A stretch of DNA of 33,345 nt from Amycolatopsis thailandensis. Its GTDB lineage: Bacteria > Actinomycetota > Actinomycetes > Mycobacteriales > Pseudonocardiaceae. The translations under genes and the position numbers were made by a program. This document shows, piece after piece, positions 10,451 to 18,654 of this stretch (the stretch's first letter is position 1; every line of letters begins with the position of its first letter). Location of the stretch: contig NZ_NMQT01000037.1 in NCBI RefSeq assembly GCF_002234405.1, positions 1-33,345 of the forward strand, read 5' to 3'. Below the pieces are notes generated by a model, which had not been told where the DNA came from, ran no database searches, and was given only the letters and a program-made list of their open reading frames with translations.

Positions 10451-11373
10451 TGCAGGCGCTCTCCTTGTTCGATCCTCGTACCGCGCGCCCAGTCGGTGGC
10501 CGCCATCCGCTTCTTCCCCTGCGCCTGCACTTCGCCCAGCCGCACCGGTTTCGACGCCGTGCCGACCAGTACCCGCTTGCGTTCCACGACCAGTTCACCG
10601 GGCGGGGGCCCCGGCTCGTCGACGACCGTCACCGGGCCGAGCTTCAGCCGTTCGCCCCGGAACTCCGCCCACGCGCCCGGCTCCGGGCTGACCGCGCGGA
10701 TCAGCCTGTCGACCGCGGTGGCCGGGTCGGCGAACGAGACGCGAGCGTCCTCGACGGTCACCTTGGGCGCGTAGCTCACGCCGTCACCGGTCTGCTCGAC
10801 CGCGCGCAGCGTGCCGTCGGCGATCCCGTCCATCGTGGACACGAGCAGCTTCGCCCCGGACTCCGCCAGCCTGCCGAGCAGCTCCCCGGCGGTGTCGCCG
10901 GCGCCGATCTGCTCGGTGATCACGCCGTAGACCGGGCCCGCGTCGAGTTCCTTGACGATCCGGAACGTCGAGGCCCCGGTGATCTCGTCCCCGGCGCGGA
11001 TCGCGGCCTGGACCGGGGCGGCGCCGCGCCACGCGGGCAGCAGCGAGAAATGCAGGTTGACCCAGCCGTGCACCGGGATGTCCAACGCGGCCTGGGGCAG
11101 CAACGCCCCGTACGCGACCACCGGGCACGCGTCCGGGGCGATCTCCGCGAGCCGGGCGAGGAACGCGGGGTCGCTCGCCTTCGGCGGGGTCAGCACCTCG
11201 ATCCCGTGCTCGTCGGCCAGCGCGCCGATCGGGGACCGGACGACCCGGCGGCCGCGGCCCGCCTGCGCGTCCGGGCGGGTGACCACGGCCACGACCTCGT
11301 GCTCTTCGGACGCGAGGAGCGCGCGCAGCGACGGGACGGCGGGTTCTGGGGTACCGGCGAAGACCAGGCGCAT
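10447..11373 (-). CDS. fmt: Methionyl-tRNA formyltransferase
   Basis: A 308-residue enzyme that formylates initiator Met-tRNA using 10-formyl-tetrahydrofolate. The N-terminal formyltransferase fold shows [19 protein letters not shown], the catalytic [18 protein letters not shown] block (Asn and His), and [19 protein letters not shown] smaller C-terminal tRNA-binding domain begins around residue 205. The ATG at 11373 is preferred over the adjacent in-frame TTG at 11376 because of the family start and a GGAGGT site eight bases upstream. It heads the fmt-rsmB-flavoprotein operon; rsmB overlaps its stop. Confidence 0.95.
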   Translation of the reverse strand: MRLVFAGTPEPAVPSLRALLASEEHEVVAVVTRPDAQAGRGRRVVRSPIGALADEHGIEVLTPPKASDPAFLARLAEIAPDACPVVAYGALLPQAALDIPVHGWVNLHFSLLPAWRGAAPVQAAIRAGDEITGASTFRIVKELDAGPVYGVITEQIGAGDTAGELLGRLAESGAKLLVSTMDGIADGTLRAVEQTGDGVSYAPKVTVEDARVSFADPATAVDRLIRAVSPEPGAWAEFRGERLKLGPVTVVDEPGPPPGELVVERKRVLVGTASKPVRLGEVQAQGKKRMAATDWARGTRIEQGERLQ

Positions 11374-11428
11374 CAACGCACCTCCACCGGGGGGACGGGT
11401 ACCTCTGACTGGGCGAACATCGCCGCTC

Positions 11429-11434
11429 AGTCTA
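11429..11434 (-). promoter_or_regulatory. Possible -10 element for fmt
   Basis: TAGACT on the minus strand lies 56 bases before the fmt ATG, immediately downstream of the large inverted repeat. It fits TANNNT, but no good -35 is present because that position falls inside the repeat arm. Confidence 0.3.
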
Positions 11435-11446
11435 TGTCGCGCGCTG

Positions 11447-11522
11447 ACGGAAACATTTCGCAGGGCGCGGCACCGCTATCACGTCACGCGGGCGCAGAGG
11501 GCGCCCTGCGAAATGTTTCCGT
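11447..11522. repeat. Perfect 22-bp inverted repeat with 32-base loop
   Basis: Bases 11447-11468 (ACGGAAACATTTCG... ) are the exact reverse complement of 11501-11522 (...CGAAATGTTTCCGT), with 32 GC-rich bases between. It lies between the 3' end of ggt and the promoter region of fmt. The TTTCG-type AT-rich core inside GC-rich arms is unlike its surroundings. It may be a terminator for ggt, although a 32-base loop is long for that; an operator or a mobile palindromic repeat is possible. Confidence 0.65.
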
Positions 11523-11555
11523 GGCCTTCGGCCGAAAGAGGCGCGCGACGGTGAA

Positions 11556-11588
11556 GTCTCCTGTCGCGCTGACGCGCTCCCAGGAGAC
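11556..11588. terminator. Second hairpin downstream of ggt
   Basis: GTCTCCTG (11556-11563) pairs with CAGGAGAC (11581-11588), and the loop itself holds a CGCG-CTGA-CGCG mini-stem. It lies 27 bases past the ggt stop on the minus strand, a normal position for a terminator. Confidence 0.4.
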
Positions 11589-11615
11589 GTACTGCCGGTC
11601 ACCTTCGGGTCGGTT

Positions 11616-13427
11616 CTACGGGCGTGGCCAGGGCAGCACGACGGCCGCCGAGCCGCCGCCCCGCCGGGTCGGCTCGGCCGCGGCGAGCCATCGGCCGTCC
11701 CGCAGTCGTTCGACGCCGGTCGCCGCCCCGATCTCCGCGGGCGCCGTCGAGAAGCCCTGTCCCTTGGCTTTCAGGATCGCGAGCACGTCGGTCTGGTCGA
11801 GGAACGCCTGCTCGACCTGCGCGGCCGCCGAGTTGCGCTGCGAGGCGCGCGGTTCGGCGATCGCGTCGACCAGCTTCAGGCCGCGGTCGATGCGGCCGGT
11901 CAGGACCTGGAGCACGGTGGTGATGATCGACGCGCCTCCCGGTGACCCGACGGCGAGCAACGGCTTGCCGTGGTCGAGCACGATGGTCGGCGCCATCGAC
12001 GACCGCGGCCGCTTGGCCGGGCCCGGCAGGTTCGGGTCGGGCACGCCGGGCGTCACCGGGGTGAAGGAGAAGTCGGTCAGCTCGTTGTTGAGCAGGAACC
12101 CGCGGCCCGGCACGACGATGCCGCTCCCGCCCTCCTGCTCGATGGTCAGCGTGTACGCGACGACGTTGCCCCACCGGTCGGCGACCGTGAGGTGCGTGGT
12201 GTTCTCGCCCTCGTACGGCGTCGGCGCGGGGTTCGTCCCCGCCACGCACGGCGACGGCTTACGCGGATCGGCGGGCGCGACCGGGCTCGTCCCGGCCTTC
12301 GCGGGGTCGATCAGGCACGCGCGGCTGTCGGCGAACTTCTGGCTGATGAGTTCCTTCGCCGGGACGTCGACGAAGGCCGGGTCGCCGATCCACCGGTTGC
12401 GGTCGGCGAAGGCGTACCGGGTCGACTCCAGGAAGTAGTGCAGGTAGTCGGCCTTCTGCAGCTTGGAAAGCTTCGTGTTCTCGATGATGTTCAGCGCCTC
12501 GCCGACGGTCAGCCCGCCGGAGGACGGCGCGGGCATCCCGTAGACGTCGAGGCCGCGGTACTCGGTCTTCGTGGGCTTCCGCTCGACGACGCGGTACTTG
12601 GCGAGGTCGGCCGCCGTCAGGTCGCCCGGGCGGACCTTCAGCGTCGACGCGGGGTCGACCGGTGGCTTCCGGACGGTGTTCACGACGTCCGCGCCGATCG
12701 GGCCGCGGTAGAGCACGTCGGTGCCCTTCGCGGCCAGTTGCGCGTACGTCCCGGCGAGGTCCGGGTTCTTGAACGTCGTGCCGACCGCTGGTGGTGCCCC
12801 GGCGGGCAGGTACAGCGACCGGGTCGACGGGAACGCGGCAAAGCGGGCGGCGTTGTTCGAAATCTGGGTGGCGAAGGTCTGGTCGACGGTGAAACCCTTG
12901 CGGGCGAGGTCTTCGGCGGGCTTGATCGCCCTCGCCAGCGACTTGGTCCCCCATTTGCGCAGGGCTTCCTGCCAGGTGGCGGGTGTGCCGGGCACGCCGA
13001 CGCTCAGTCCGCTGGTGACGGCCTCGGCGAACGGGATCGCCTTGCCGTTCTCGACGAAGAGGTTTTCGTCCGCCGACGACGGCGCGGTCTCGCGGCCGTC
13101 CAGTGTGTGTACCTTGCCGGTGCGCGCGTCGTAGTAGACGAAGAAGCCGCCACCGCCGACCCCGGCGGAGAACGGATCGGTGACGCCCAGCGCGGCGGCC
13201 GTCGCGACGGCGGCGTCCACGGCGTTGCCGCCCTCGCGCAGGATCTTGGTGCCGATCGCGGTCGCGTCCGCGTCGATGCTCGACACCGCGCCCAGGTAAC
13301 CGACGGCGACCGGGGATTTGGGCGTCGGTGGTGCCGCCGCCGCGGTGCCCGGCGCCGCGGTGGCGGCCAGGGCGGCGATCGCGGTCACTGCGGTGATGCG
13401 TCCCAGAGTGCTTCTGTGCGCGGCCAT
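11616..13427 (-). CDS. ggt: Secreted gamma-glutamyltranspeptidase
   Basis: A 603-residue Ntn-hydrolase precursor that cleaves gamma-glutamyl bonds of glutathione and related compounds outside the membrane. Residues 1-32 are an alanine-rich signal peptide. The large subunit includes KILREGGNAVDAAVA and GVGGGGFFVYYD. Self-cleavage should occur before Thr410 in GEN-TTHLTVADRWGN, the usual nucleophile of the small subunit, followed by NNELTDFSF, SSMAPTIVL and the oxyanion loop VGSPGGASIITT. The ATG at 13427 fits the signal peptide and lies six bases behind a -10 hexamer; longer in-frame starts run into the divergent gene's promoter. Actinomycetes often lack glutathione and use mycothiol or ergothioneine, so the natural substrate may be another gamma-glutamyl peptide. 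Confidence 0.93.
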   Translation of the reverse strand: MAAHRSTLGRITAVTAIAALAATAAPGTAAAAPPTPKSPVAVGYLGAVSSIDADATAIGTKILREGGNAVDAAVATAAALGVTDPFSAGVGGGGFFVYYDARTGKVHTLDGRETAPSSADENLFVENGKAIPFAEAVTSGLSVGVPGTPATWQEALRKWGTKSLARAIKPAEDLARKGFTVDQTFATQISNNAARFAAFPSTRSLYLPAGAPPAVGTTFKNPDLAGTYAQLAAKGTDVLYRGPIGADVVNTVRKPPVDPASTLKVRPGDLTAADLAKYRVVERKPTKTEYRGLDVYGMPAPSSGGLTVGEALNIIENTKLSKLQKADYLHYFLESTRYAFADRNRWIGDPAFVDVPAKELISQKFADSRACLIDPAKAGTSPVAPADPRKPSPCVAGTNPAPTPYEGENTTHLTVADRWGNVVAYTLTIEQEGGSGIVVPGRGFLLNNELTDFSFTPVTPGVPDPNLPGPAKRPRSSMAPTIVLDHGKPLLAVGSPGGASIITTVLQVLTGRIDRGLKLVDAIAEPRASQRNSAAAQVEQAFLDQTDVLAILKAKGQGFSTAPAEIGAATGVERLRDGRWLAAAEPTRRGGGSAAVVLPWPRP

Positions 13428-13433
13428 GGCGCG

Positions 13434-13462
13434 AGTCTGCCCCGCCTGTCCACCTCGGACAA
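13434..13462 (-). promoter_or_regulatory. Promoter for ggt
   Basis: On the minus strand TTGTCC (13462-13457) and CAGACT (13439-13434) are 17 bases apart, and CAGACT ends six bases before the ATG, so transcription should start at or next to the start codon. The spacer contains a GTCCGAGGTGGAC near-palindrome (13448-13460) that could bind a regulator or be an instance of the genome-wide word discussed in the findings. Confidence 0.5.
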
Positions 13463-13511
13463 GACCCGTCCAGACCTGCGATCGTCGGTGGTGCGGCCGT
13501 GCCCGCGTGAG

Positions 13512-13517
13512 CAGAAT
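13512..13517 (+). promoter_or_regulatory. Leaderless -10 for the C15-like gene
   Basis: CAGAAT is followed by seven bases and the ATG at 13525. It differs from TANNNT only at the first base. It helps choose 13525 over an in-frame ATG at 13516. Confidence 0.35.
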
Positions 13518-13524
13518 GCGGTCC

Positions 13525-14913
13525 ATGAAGACTCCCGGCAGGCGGTGGGGCGCGCTCCTCCCGCTGCTCATCGCTCTCCCCGTCCTCGCGGTCCCCGGCG
13601 TCGCCCAGGCCGAAGGCGCGCGTGCCTGCTTCGACGACTCCGCGGCGATCACCGTCGAAGAGAAGCGGCTCACCGCGACCATGCCTTCCGGCGGCCCGGC
13701 GGTCGGCCCGGAACTGGTCCGGCTCGCCGGTTTCGACAAGCTCGTCGCCGAGTTCACCACGCGCCTCTGCTCGACGAAGACCGCTTTGCGCGCCGAGAAA
13801 CTCGCCGAGACGGCCGGTGACGGGCTTTGGCGGACCGCGGTCGACCGCGCGCAGGGCCGTCGTCCCGATCTCGGCAGCATCGACAAGGCCGACGACCGGC
13901 CGCTCTACTGGGCGCGCCTCCAGATGAGCAAGGCGCTGCGCCAGTGGACGCCGCGTTTCCCGCTGTCCGCGCCCGCCCGCGCCGGCCTGCTGAAGACGTT
14001 CGACGTCGGCGCCCGCGGGCTCGACGACTCCCGCTTCCCTGCCGGTCCGAAGCTGCGCCGGGTGCTGGTGAGCGGGTTCGACCCGTTCACCCTCAACGGC
14101 GCGGGTGTCCGCATCGGGAACCCGTCCGGCGCGGCCGCGCTGCATCTGGACGGCAAGGTCGTCCAGACCCCGACCGGGCCCGCGCAGGTGCAGGCCGTGT
14201 CGTTCCCGGTGGTGTGGAGCTACTTCGACGCGGGCATCGTCGAGGCGGCCTATGGTCAGGCGTTCAAGGACCGCCTCCGCCGTCCGGAGCTGATCATGAC
14301 GATCAGCCAGGGCCGTCCCGGGCGGTTCGACATCGAGCGGTGGGCCGGTGCCTGGCGCGGCGGTTCGCCGGACAACCTCGACGAGGCGGTTCGCGGCCAG
14401 GTCCCGCCCGCCGCCGGGTGGCCGCAGCCGGACGTCCAGTTCATCGAAACCACGCTGCCGTACGAAAAGATGCTCGCCGCGCCCGCCGGGGCGTACGACG
14501 TGCAGTACAACCAGGCGTTCTGTGTCTGGCCGGACAGCTCGAAACCGGGGACGGGGACCGCGGTGTGCCGGACGGACGCGCCGAAGCCCGGTGAGATCGC
14601 CGCTTCCGGCGGCGGCGGCAACTATCTCAGCAATGAGTCCATGTACCGAAGCAACCGGCTGCGGACCGGGCTCGGGCTGACCGGGATCGCGGGCGGGCAC
14701 CTGCACACGCCCGTCCTCGGCACGCCCACCGATCCTTCGGCCCTGACCGACGCCGATTTCGAAGCGCGGCGGGCGGCGATCTCGTCGCAGATCGTCACGC
14801 TGCTGACCGCCGCTCTGGGCGGCTCCGCCTCGAAGCCCGCTACGCACGCTCCGGGCGCTTCGGATGCTTCGGCCCGCGCCGACGTCCTCGCCACCCTCGG
14901 CACCACCCTCTGA
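13525..14913 (+). CDS. Secreted pyroglutamyl-peptidase-like protein, Cys to Ser
   Basis: A 462-residue protein with a signal peptide (1-29, GRRWG then a Leu/Ala core and VAQA) and about 145 residues of unassigned N-terminal sequence before a peptidase C15 (pyroglutamyl peptidase I) fold. C15 landmarks: VLVSGFDPF (180-188), GNPSGAAALHLDG, catalytic Glu271 in RFDIERWA, and His394 in GGHLHTP. In the position of the catalytic Cys (family G-x-Y-x-C-N) it has Ser369 in GGNYLSNESMYRSN. Classical C15 enzymes are about 200-220 residues and cytoplasmic; this one is exported and more than twice as long, with insertions between Glu and Ser that contain a Cys pair. It may use Ser as nucleophile, bind pGlu peptides without cleaving them, or do something else. 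Divergent from ggt. Confidence 0.8.
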   Translation: MKTPGRRWGALLPLLIALPVLAVPGVAQAEGARACFDDSAAITVEEKRLTATMPSGGPAVGPELVRLAGFDKLVAEFTTRLCSTKTALRAEKLAETAGDGLWRTAVDRAQGRRPDLGSIDKADDRPLYWARLQMSKALRQWTPRFPLSAPARAGLLKTFDVGARGLDDSRFPAGPKLRRVLVSGFDPFTLNGAGVRIGNPSGAAALHLDGKVVQTPTGPAQVQAVSFPVVWSYFDAGIVEAAYGQAFKDRLRRPELIMTISQGRPGRFDIERWAGAWRGGSPDNLDEAVRGQVPPAAGWPQPDVQFIETTLPYEKMLAAPAGAYDVQYNQAFCVWPDSSKPGTGTAVCRTDAPKPGEIAASGGGGNYLSNESMYRSNRLRTGLGLTGIAGGHLHTPVLGTPTDPSALTDADFEARRAAISSQIVTLLTAALGGSASKPATHAPGASDASARADVLATLGTTL

Positions 14914-14925
14914 CCCACGCAATTA

Positions 14926-14973
14926 GTCCTCTGGATGCGGTAGTTCGACGCTGAACTACCGCATCCAGAGGAC
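14926..14973. terminator. Perfect 21-bp hairpin between convergent genes
   Basis: Bases 14926-14946 (GTCCTCTGGATGCGG...) are the exact reverse complement of 14953-14973, with a six-base loop GACGCT. It lies between the plus-strand C15-like gene (ends 14913) and minus-strand priA (ends 14986), so it probably terminates both. Confidence 0.75.
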
Positions 14974-14985
14974 GAAACGCGAGTC

Positions 14986-17082
14986 CTAGATGAGCTCCAA
15001 GGGGTCCAGCTGGATCCGGATGGGTTCGGACGCCTTGCGCGCGTCCCGGCGGCCGGCGGCGGCGTGGACCTCGGCGGCGAGCGCCTTCCCGTCCGGGCGC
15101 GCGACCCTCACCAGGGCCCGTTCCCGTTCGGCGTTGCCGTCCTCGTCGACCTCGCCGAGCGGCACCGGGCCCAGCACCTCGCCGGTCTCCGGCAGCTGGA
15201 GGTCGTCGAGCAGCCCCGCGACCGCGTCCGGGGTGCCTTCGATACTCGCCATCCGCATCGCGGGCGGGAAGCCGAGTTCGCGCCGCTCCGCCAGTTCCAG
15301 GCTCGCGTGCCAGCCCGGATCCCACCGGACCAGCGCCTGCACCACCGAGAGACCCGCTTCCGCGCCGACGAACACGCGACCGCCTTCGGTCCCCGGCCGT
15401 ACCAAGGCCGCCGCCGCCATCCACCGGCGCAGGGTCTCCTCCCCCGCCCTCAGGTCCTGCCGCCCCAGCAGCGCCCAGCCGTCCAGCAGCAGCGCCGCGC
15501 CGTAACCGCCTTCCGCGACCGGCTCGGCTCCCGGCGTGCACACCACCAGCGCCGGTTTTCCGGGCACCGAAGCCAAAACCTCCGTCGCGCCCGAGGTCCG
15601 CACCGGGAATCCGGAGAACGCGCGGCCCAGTTCCTCCGCCGTGCGCTTCGAGCCGACGACGACCGCCCGCAGCCGGACGGAACCGCAAGCGGCGCAATGG
15701 AAGTTCGTCTCGGGGACCCCGCACCACCGGCACGCTGGCGGCCTCGGCGCGCCGTCGATCAACCCACCGGGCAAGGAAAGCGGACCCGCGCAACGACGGC
15801 AGTGCGCCGACGTCCGGCAGTTGCCGCAAGCGAGTCCCGGGACGTAGCCGCGGCGCGGAACCTGCACCAGGACGGGAAATCCGCCCGCCAGAGACTGCCG
15901 CGCCGCCTCGAAGGCGACCGACGGCAGCCGGGCCGCCTTCGCCGCTTCGTCCCGGGCGACGTCGAAGTCCTCGCCGACCGGTGTGACCCGCGGCGCGGCG
16001 GCCCGCAGTTCGGGACGAGCCGCCACGAGAGGCTGCGCCCAGCCCGATTCCACCAGGAACTGCGCCTCGGCCGTCCGCGCGAAACCGGCGACGAGCATGG
16101 ACCCCTTCGCGGCGTGCGCGCGGTCCATCAGCACGTCGCGGACGTGCGGATACGGCGCGTGCTGATCGAGGTGGACGTCGTCGCCGTCGTCCCACACCAC
16201 GAACAGGCCGGGATCGGCGACCGGCGCGAACATCGCCGCGCGCGTGCCGACGACGACGCGCACCGCGCCGCGCAGCACCGCGAGCCAGCGGCGGTACCGC
16301 TCGGCGGGGCCCAGTCCGGCGATCAGCGCGACCACGGAATCGGCGCCCAGCAAGGAAACGCACGCGTCGTGCAGCCGCGTCAGGTCACGATGGTCGGGGA
16401 CGACCATGACGACACCGCGCCCGGCGGCGGCCGCGACGGCGGCGGCTTCGGCCAGGCGGCGCGGCCAGTCCTCCCCCGGCAACGCCTGCCAGACCGCGTT
16501 AGCCGGACGCCGTTCCGCGACGGCCTCCAGGAACGCCGGACCACTCTGGTACTTGTCCCAAAGCGTGGTCTCGGGGGCCTCCGGTGTCGGCGCGGGCTCG
16601 GCGGGTGGCTCGCCCTCGGCCTTCGCGTGCCGGGACGGGATCGCGAGGCGCAGGACGTCGCTGAGCGTGCCGCCGTACCGGTCCGCGACGGACCGGCAGA
16701 GCGCGTGCAGCGCAGGAGGCAGGACAGGCTCGCTGGAGGTCACCCTGTCGATGTACGCGAGCTTCCCGGTGAATTCCGTGGTGTCGGCGCGTTCGACGAG
16801 ATACCCGTCGACGAGCTGCCCCGCGAACCGGACCCGCACCCGGCAGCCGGGTACGGCGGTCTCGTGCAGCTTCTCGGGGATCCGGTAGTCGAAGGTGCGG
16901 TCGAGATGCGTGAGCGGGATGTCCACGACGATCCGCGCGACCGGGTTCTCGGGCGCGGGATTCTGCGCGCCGCGACGGCTAGCGCTCTTCGCGCGCGATG
17001 GCTTGGCCTTCCGCGCGGGCTCGGCCTTCGGCGGAGGCTCCGGAAGGTCCCACAGCGGGGTCGGTTCGGGACTGCTGCTCAC
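14986..17082 (-). CDS. priA: Replication restart protein PriA, helicase motifs degenerate
   Basis: A 698-residue primosomal protein N'. Residues 1-45 are a Pro/Lys/Arg-rich tail; the 3'-DNA-binding domain follows (ARIVVDIPLTHLDRTFDYRIPE). The zinc-binding region is intact with eight cysteines in CGNCRTSAHCRRC and CRWCGVPETNFHCAACG. The helicase core is degenerate: where E. coli PriA has a GSGKT Walker A there is ALPGEDWPRR, and the DEEH box reads WDDGDDVHLD. Loss of these motifs is known for actinobacterial PriA proteins, so this is probably a family trait, not a pseudogene; it likely recognises forks without unwinding. GTG at 17082 is chosen over a start at 17214 because the upstream codons translate the 21-base repeat. 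Its promoter is unclear; TAGAGA lies seven bases before GTG. Confidence 0.9.
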   Translation of the reverse strand: MSSSPEPTPLWDLPEPPPKAEPARKAKPSRAKSASRRGAQNPAPENPVARIVVDIPLTHLDRTFDYRIPEKLHETAVPGCRVRVRFAGQLVDGYLVERADTTEFTGKLAYIDRVTSSEPVLPPALHALCRSVADRYGGTLSDVLRLAIPSRHAKAEGEPPAEPAPTPEAPETTLWDKYQSGPAFLEAVAERRPANAVWQALPGEDWPRRLAEAAAVAAAAGRGVVMVVPDHRDLTRLHDACVSLLGADSVVALIAGLGPAERYRRWLAVLRGAVRVVVGTRAAMFAPVADPGLFVVWDDGDDVHLDQHAPYPHVRDVLMDRAHAAKGSMLVAGFARTAEAQFLVESGWAQPLVAARPELRAAAPRVTPVGEDFDVARDEAAKAARLPSVAFEAARQSLAGGFPVLVQVPRRGYVPGLACGNCRTSAHCRRCAGPLSLPGGLIDGAPRPPACRWCGVPETNFHCAACGSVRLRAVVVGSKRTAEELGRAFSGFPVRTSGATEVLASVPGKPALVVCTPGAEPVAEGGYGAALLLDGWALLGRQDLRAGEETLRRWMAAAALVRPGTEGGRVFVGAEAGLSVVQALVRWDPGWHASLELAERRELGFPPAMRMASIEGTPDAVAGLLDDLQLPETGEVLGPVPLGEVDEDGNAERERALVRVARPDGKALAAEVHAAAGRRDARKASEPIRIQLDPLELI

Positions 17083-17148
17083 CCGGTGATCTCTACCAGA
17101 CTCCGTCGCCGCTGGCCGTACCGCGTGGCCCAGGGTGGTCGAACACGG

Positions 17149-17264
17149 AACTCGCGTGCTCGGAGACGGATCTCGCGTGCTTGGAGGCGGAACTCGCGTG
17201 CGTGGAGGCCGCACACTCGAGTTACGCCTCCAAGCACGCGAGTGCGGTCCCTGATCACGCGAGT
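17149..17264. repeat. 21-base tandem and inverted repeat cluster upstream of priA
   Basis: Three head-to-tail 21-base units (17149-17169, 17170-17190, 17191-17211) share CTCGCGTG followed by a GGAG core and a G-rich end. Two further copies lie in the opposite orientation (about 17223-17243 and 17244-17264), sharing CACGCGAGT. The inner forward copy (17171-17189) and the first reversed copy pair over about 18 bases and could form a large cruciform. The minus-strand reading frame across it (ending 17079) repeats a seven-residue unit only because the period is a multiple of three; I do not regard it as coding. Confidence 0.75.
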
Positions 17265-17296
17265 CACGGCACGCACCACGTCAGACCCGGGACGTA

Positions 17297-17343
17297 GTGA
17301 AGGCCTCCTTCCCTACCCTCAAGGTAGGAAAGGAGGCCTTCAC
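17297..17343. terminator. 21-bp hairpin of the GTGAAGG family, after metK
   Basis: Arms 17297-17317 and 17323-17343 pair with one mismatch (17311/17329) around the loop CTCAA. The arm begins GTGAAGGCCTCCTT and the element ends AAGGAGGCCTTCAC. It sits 12 bases past the metK stop on the minus strand, so a terminator is likely. A related copy is at 33227-33273. Confidence 0.7.
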
Positions 17344-17355
17344 GGAGCGAGCGGA

Positions 17356-18558
17356 TCAGGCGCCCGCGGCCGACTTCAGGTCCGCCGCACGGGCAGTGCT
17401 CTCCCAAGGGAGACCCAGCTCGGGACGGCCGAAGTGGCCGTACGCGGACGTCGGCGCGTAGATCGGGCGGAGCAGGTCGAGGTCGCGGATGATCGCGGCC
17501 GGACGCAGGTCGAAGACCTCCGTGATGGCGGCCTGGATCTTCGTCGGGTCGACCGTCTCGGTGCCGAAGGTCTCGACGAAGAGGCCCACCGGGGCCGCCT
17601 TGCCGATCGCGTACGCCACCTGGACCTCGGCGCGCGCGGCGAGCCCGGCGGCGATGACGTTCTTCGCCACCCAGCGCATCGCGTACGCGGCCGAGCGGTC
17701 CACCTTGGAGGGATCCTTGCCCGAGAACGCGCCGCCACCGTGACGGGCCATGCCGCCGTAGGTGTCGACGATGATCTTGCGGCCGGTCAGGCCCGCGTCA
17801 CCCATCGGTCCGCCGATGACGAACCGGCCGGTCGGGTTGACCAGCAGCCGCACGTTGGAGGTGTCGAGGCCGAGCTCGGCGATCTCCGGGGCGACCACGT
17901 GCTCGCGGACGTCGACACCGAGCATCTGCTCCAGGTCGATGCCGTCCGCGTGCTGGGTGGACACGACCACCGTGTCGAGCCGCACCGGCTGGTCACCGGC
18001 GTACTCGATGGTGACCTGGGTCTTGCCGTCCGGGCGCAGGTACGGCAGCACGCCGTCCTTGCGGACCCGGGTCAGCCGCTGCGAGAGCCGGTGCGCCAGC
18101 GCGATCGGCAGCGGCATCAGCTCGGGGGTGTCCGAGCAGGCGTAGCCGAACATGAGGCCCTGGTCGCCGGCGCCCTGGCGGTTGATCTCGTCCTCGTCGG
18201 ACTCGACGCGGGACTCGTACGCGGTGTCGACACCCTGCGCGATGTCCGGCGACTGCGAGCCGATCGCGACGTTGACGCCGCACGAGTTGCCGTCGAAACC
18301 CTTGGCCGACGAGTCGTAGCCGATCTTCAGGATCACGTCGCGGACGATGGTCGGGATGTCCGCGTAGGCCTCGGTGGTCACCTCACCGGCGACATGCACC
18401 TGGCCGGTGGTGATGAGGGTTTCGACCGCCACCCGGCTGCGCGGGTCCTTGGCCAGCAGGCCGTCCAGGATCGAGTCGCTGATGGCGTCGCAAATTTTGT
18501 CAGGATGACCCTCAGTCACCGATTCCGATGTGAACAGTCTGCTCGTGGACGCGGTCAC
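17356..18558 (-). CDS. metK: S-adenosylmethionine synthetase
   Basis: A 400-residue enzyme that makes SAM from methionine and ATP. Marks: [17 protein letters not shown] at the N terminus, [11 protein letters not shown] (methionine/ATP loop), [31 protein letters not shown], and the phosphate loop [22 protein letters not shown] at 18558 is chosen because a GAGGGAG site lies about 11 bases upstream and it gives the usual length (about 400); a second GTG at 18570 (404 residues) is possible. It has its own promoter upstream. No SAM riboswitch consensus is seen in the 96-base gap to coaBC. Confidence 0.95.
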   Translation of the reverse strand: MTASTSRLFTSESVTEGHPDKICDAISDSILDGLLAKDPRSRVAVETLITTGQVHVAGEVTTEAYADIPTIVRDVILKIGYDSSAKGFDGNSCGVNVAIGSQSPDIAQGVDTAYESRVESDEDEINRQGAGDQGLMFGYACSDTPELMPLPIALAHRLSQRLTRVRKDGVLPYLRPDGKTQVTIEYAGDQPVRLDTVVVSTQHADGIDLEQMLGVDVREHVVAPEIAELGLDTSNVRLLVNPTGRFVIGGPMGDAGLTGRKIIVDTYGGMARHGGGAFSGKDPSKVDRSAAYAMRWVAKNVIAAGLAARAEVQVAYAIGKAAPVGLFVETFGTETVDPTKIQAAITEVFDLRPAAIIRDLDLLRPIYAPTSAYGHFGRPELGLPWESTARAADLKSAAGA

Positions 18559-18598
18559 GGTGGCCGTCACTCCCTCACCTAGACGTCTGATGCCCAGT

Positions 18599-18627
18599 AA
18601 GTTAGGCACCCCTCAGCTTGTGCTCAA
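18599..18627 (-). promoter_or_regulatory. Promoter for metK
   Basis: On the minus strand TTGAGC (18627-18622) and TAACTT (18604-18599) are exactly 17 bases apart, a good housekeeping sigma pattern. The start of transcription would be near 18592, giving a leader of about 34 bases that carries the GAGGGAG ribosome site. Confidence 0.65.
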
Positions 18628-18654
18628 GCCTACTGACTATCGCTGTGGGGACTC

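Noticed and set aside
3786..14913. A mobile genomic island or secondary-metabolite cluster
   Set aside because: No integrase, transposase, tRNA boundary, biosynthetic enzymes or shift in base composition; the accessory genes look like long-resident insertions.
14986..17082. priA as a pseudogene
   Set aside because: The frame is intact over 698 codons, the zinc cysteines are all present, and loss of helicase motifs is usual in actinobacterial PriA.
17149..17264. CRISPR array
   Set aside because: Units are contiguous with no spacers, some are inverted, and no cas genes are nearby.
17079..17279. 66-codon frame with a repeated heptapeptide upstream of priA
   Set aside because: The repeat arises from the 21-base DNA repeat (a multiple of three). 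The inverted copies, lack of a ribosome site and position point to non-coding DNA.
18559..18654. SAM riboswitch upstream of metK
   Set aside because: The leader after the predicted promoter is only about 34 bases, too short, and no consensus core is present.
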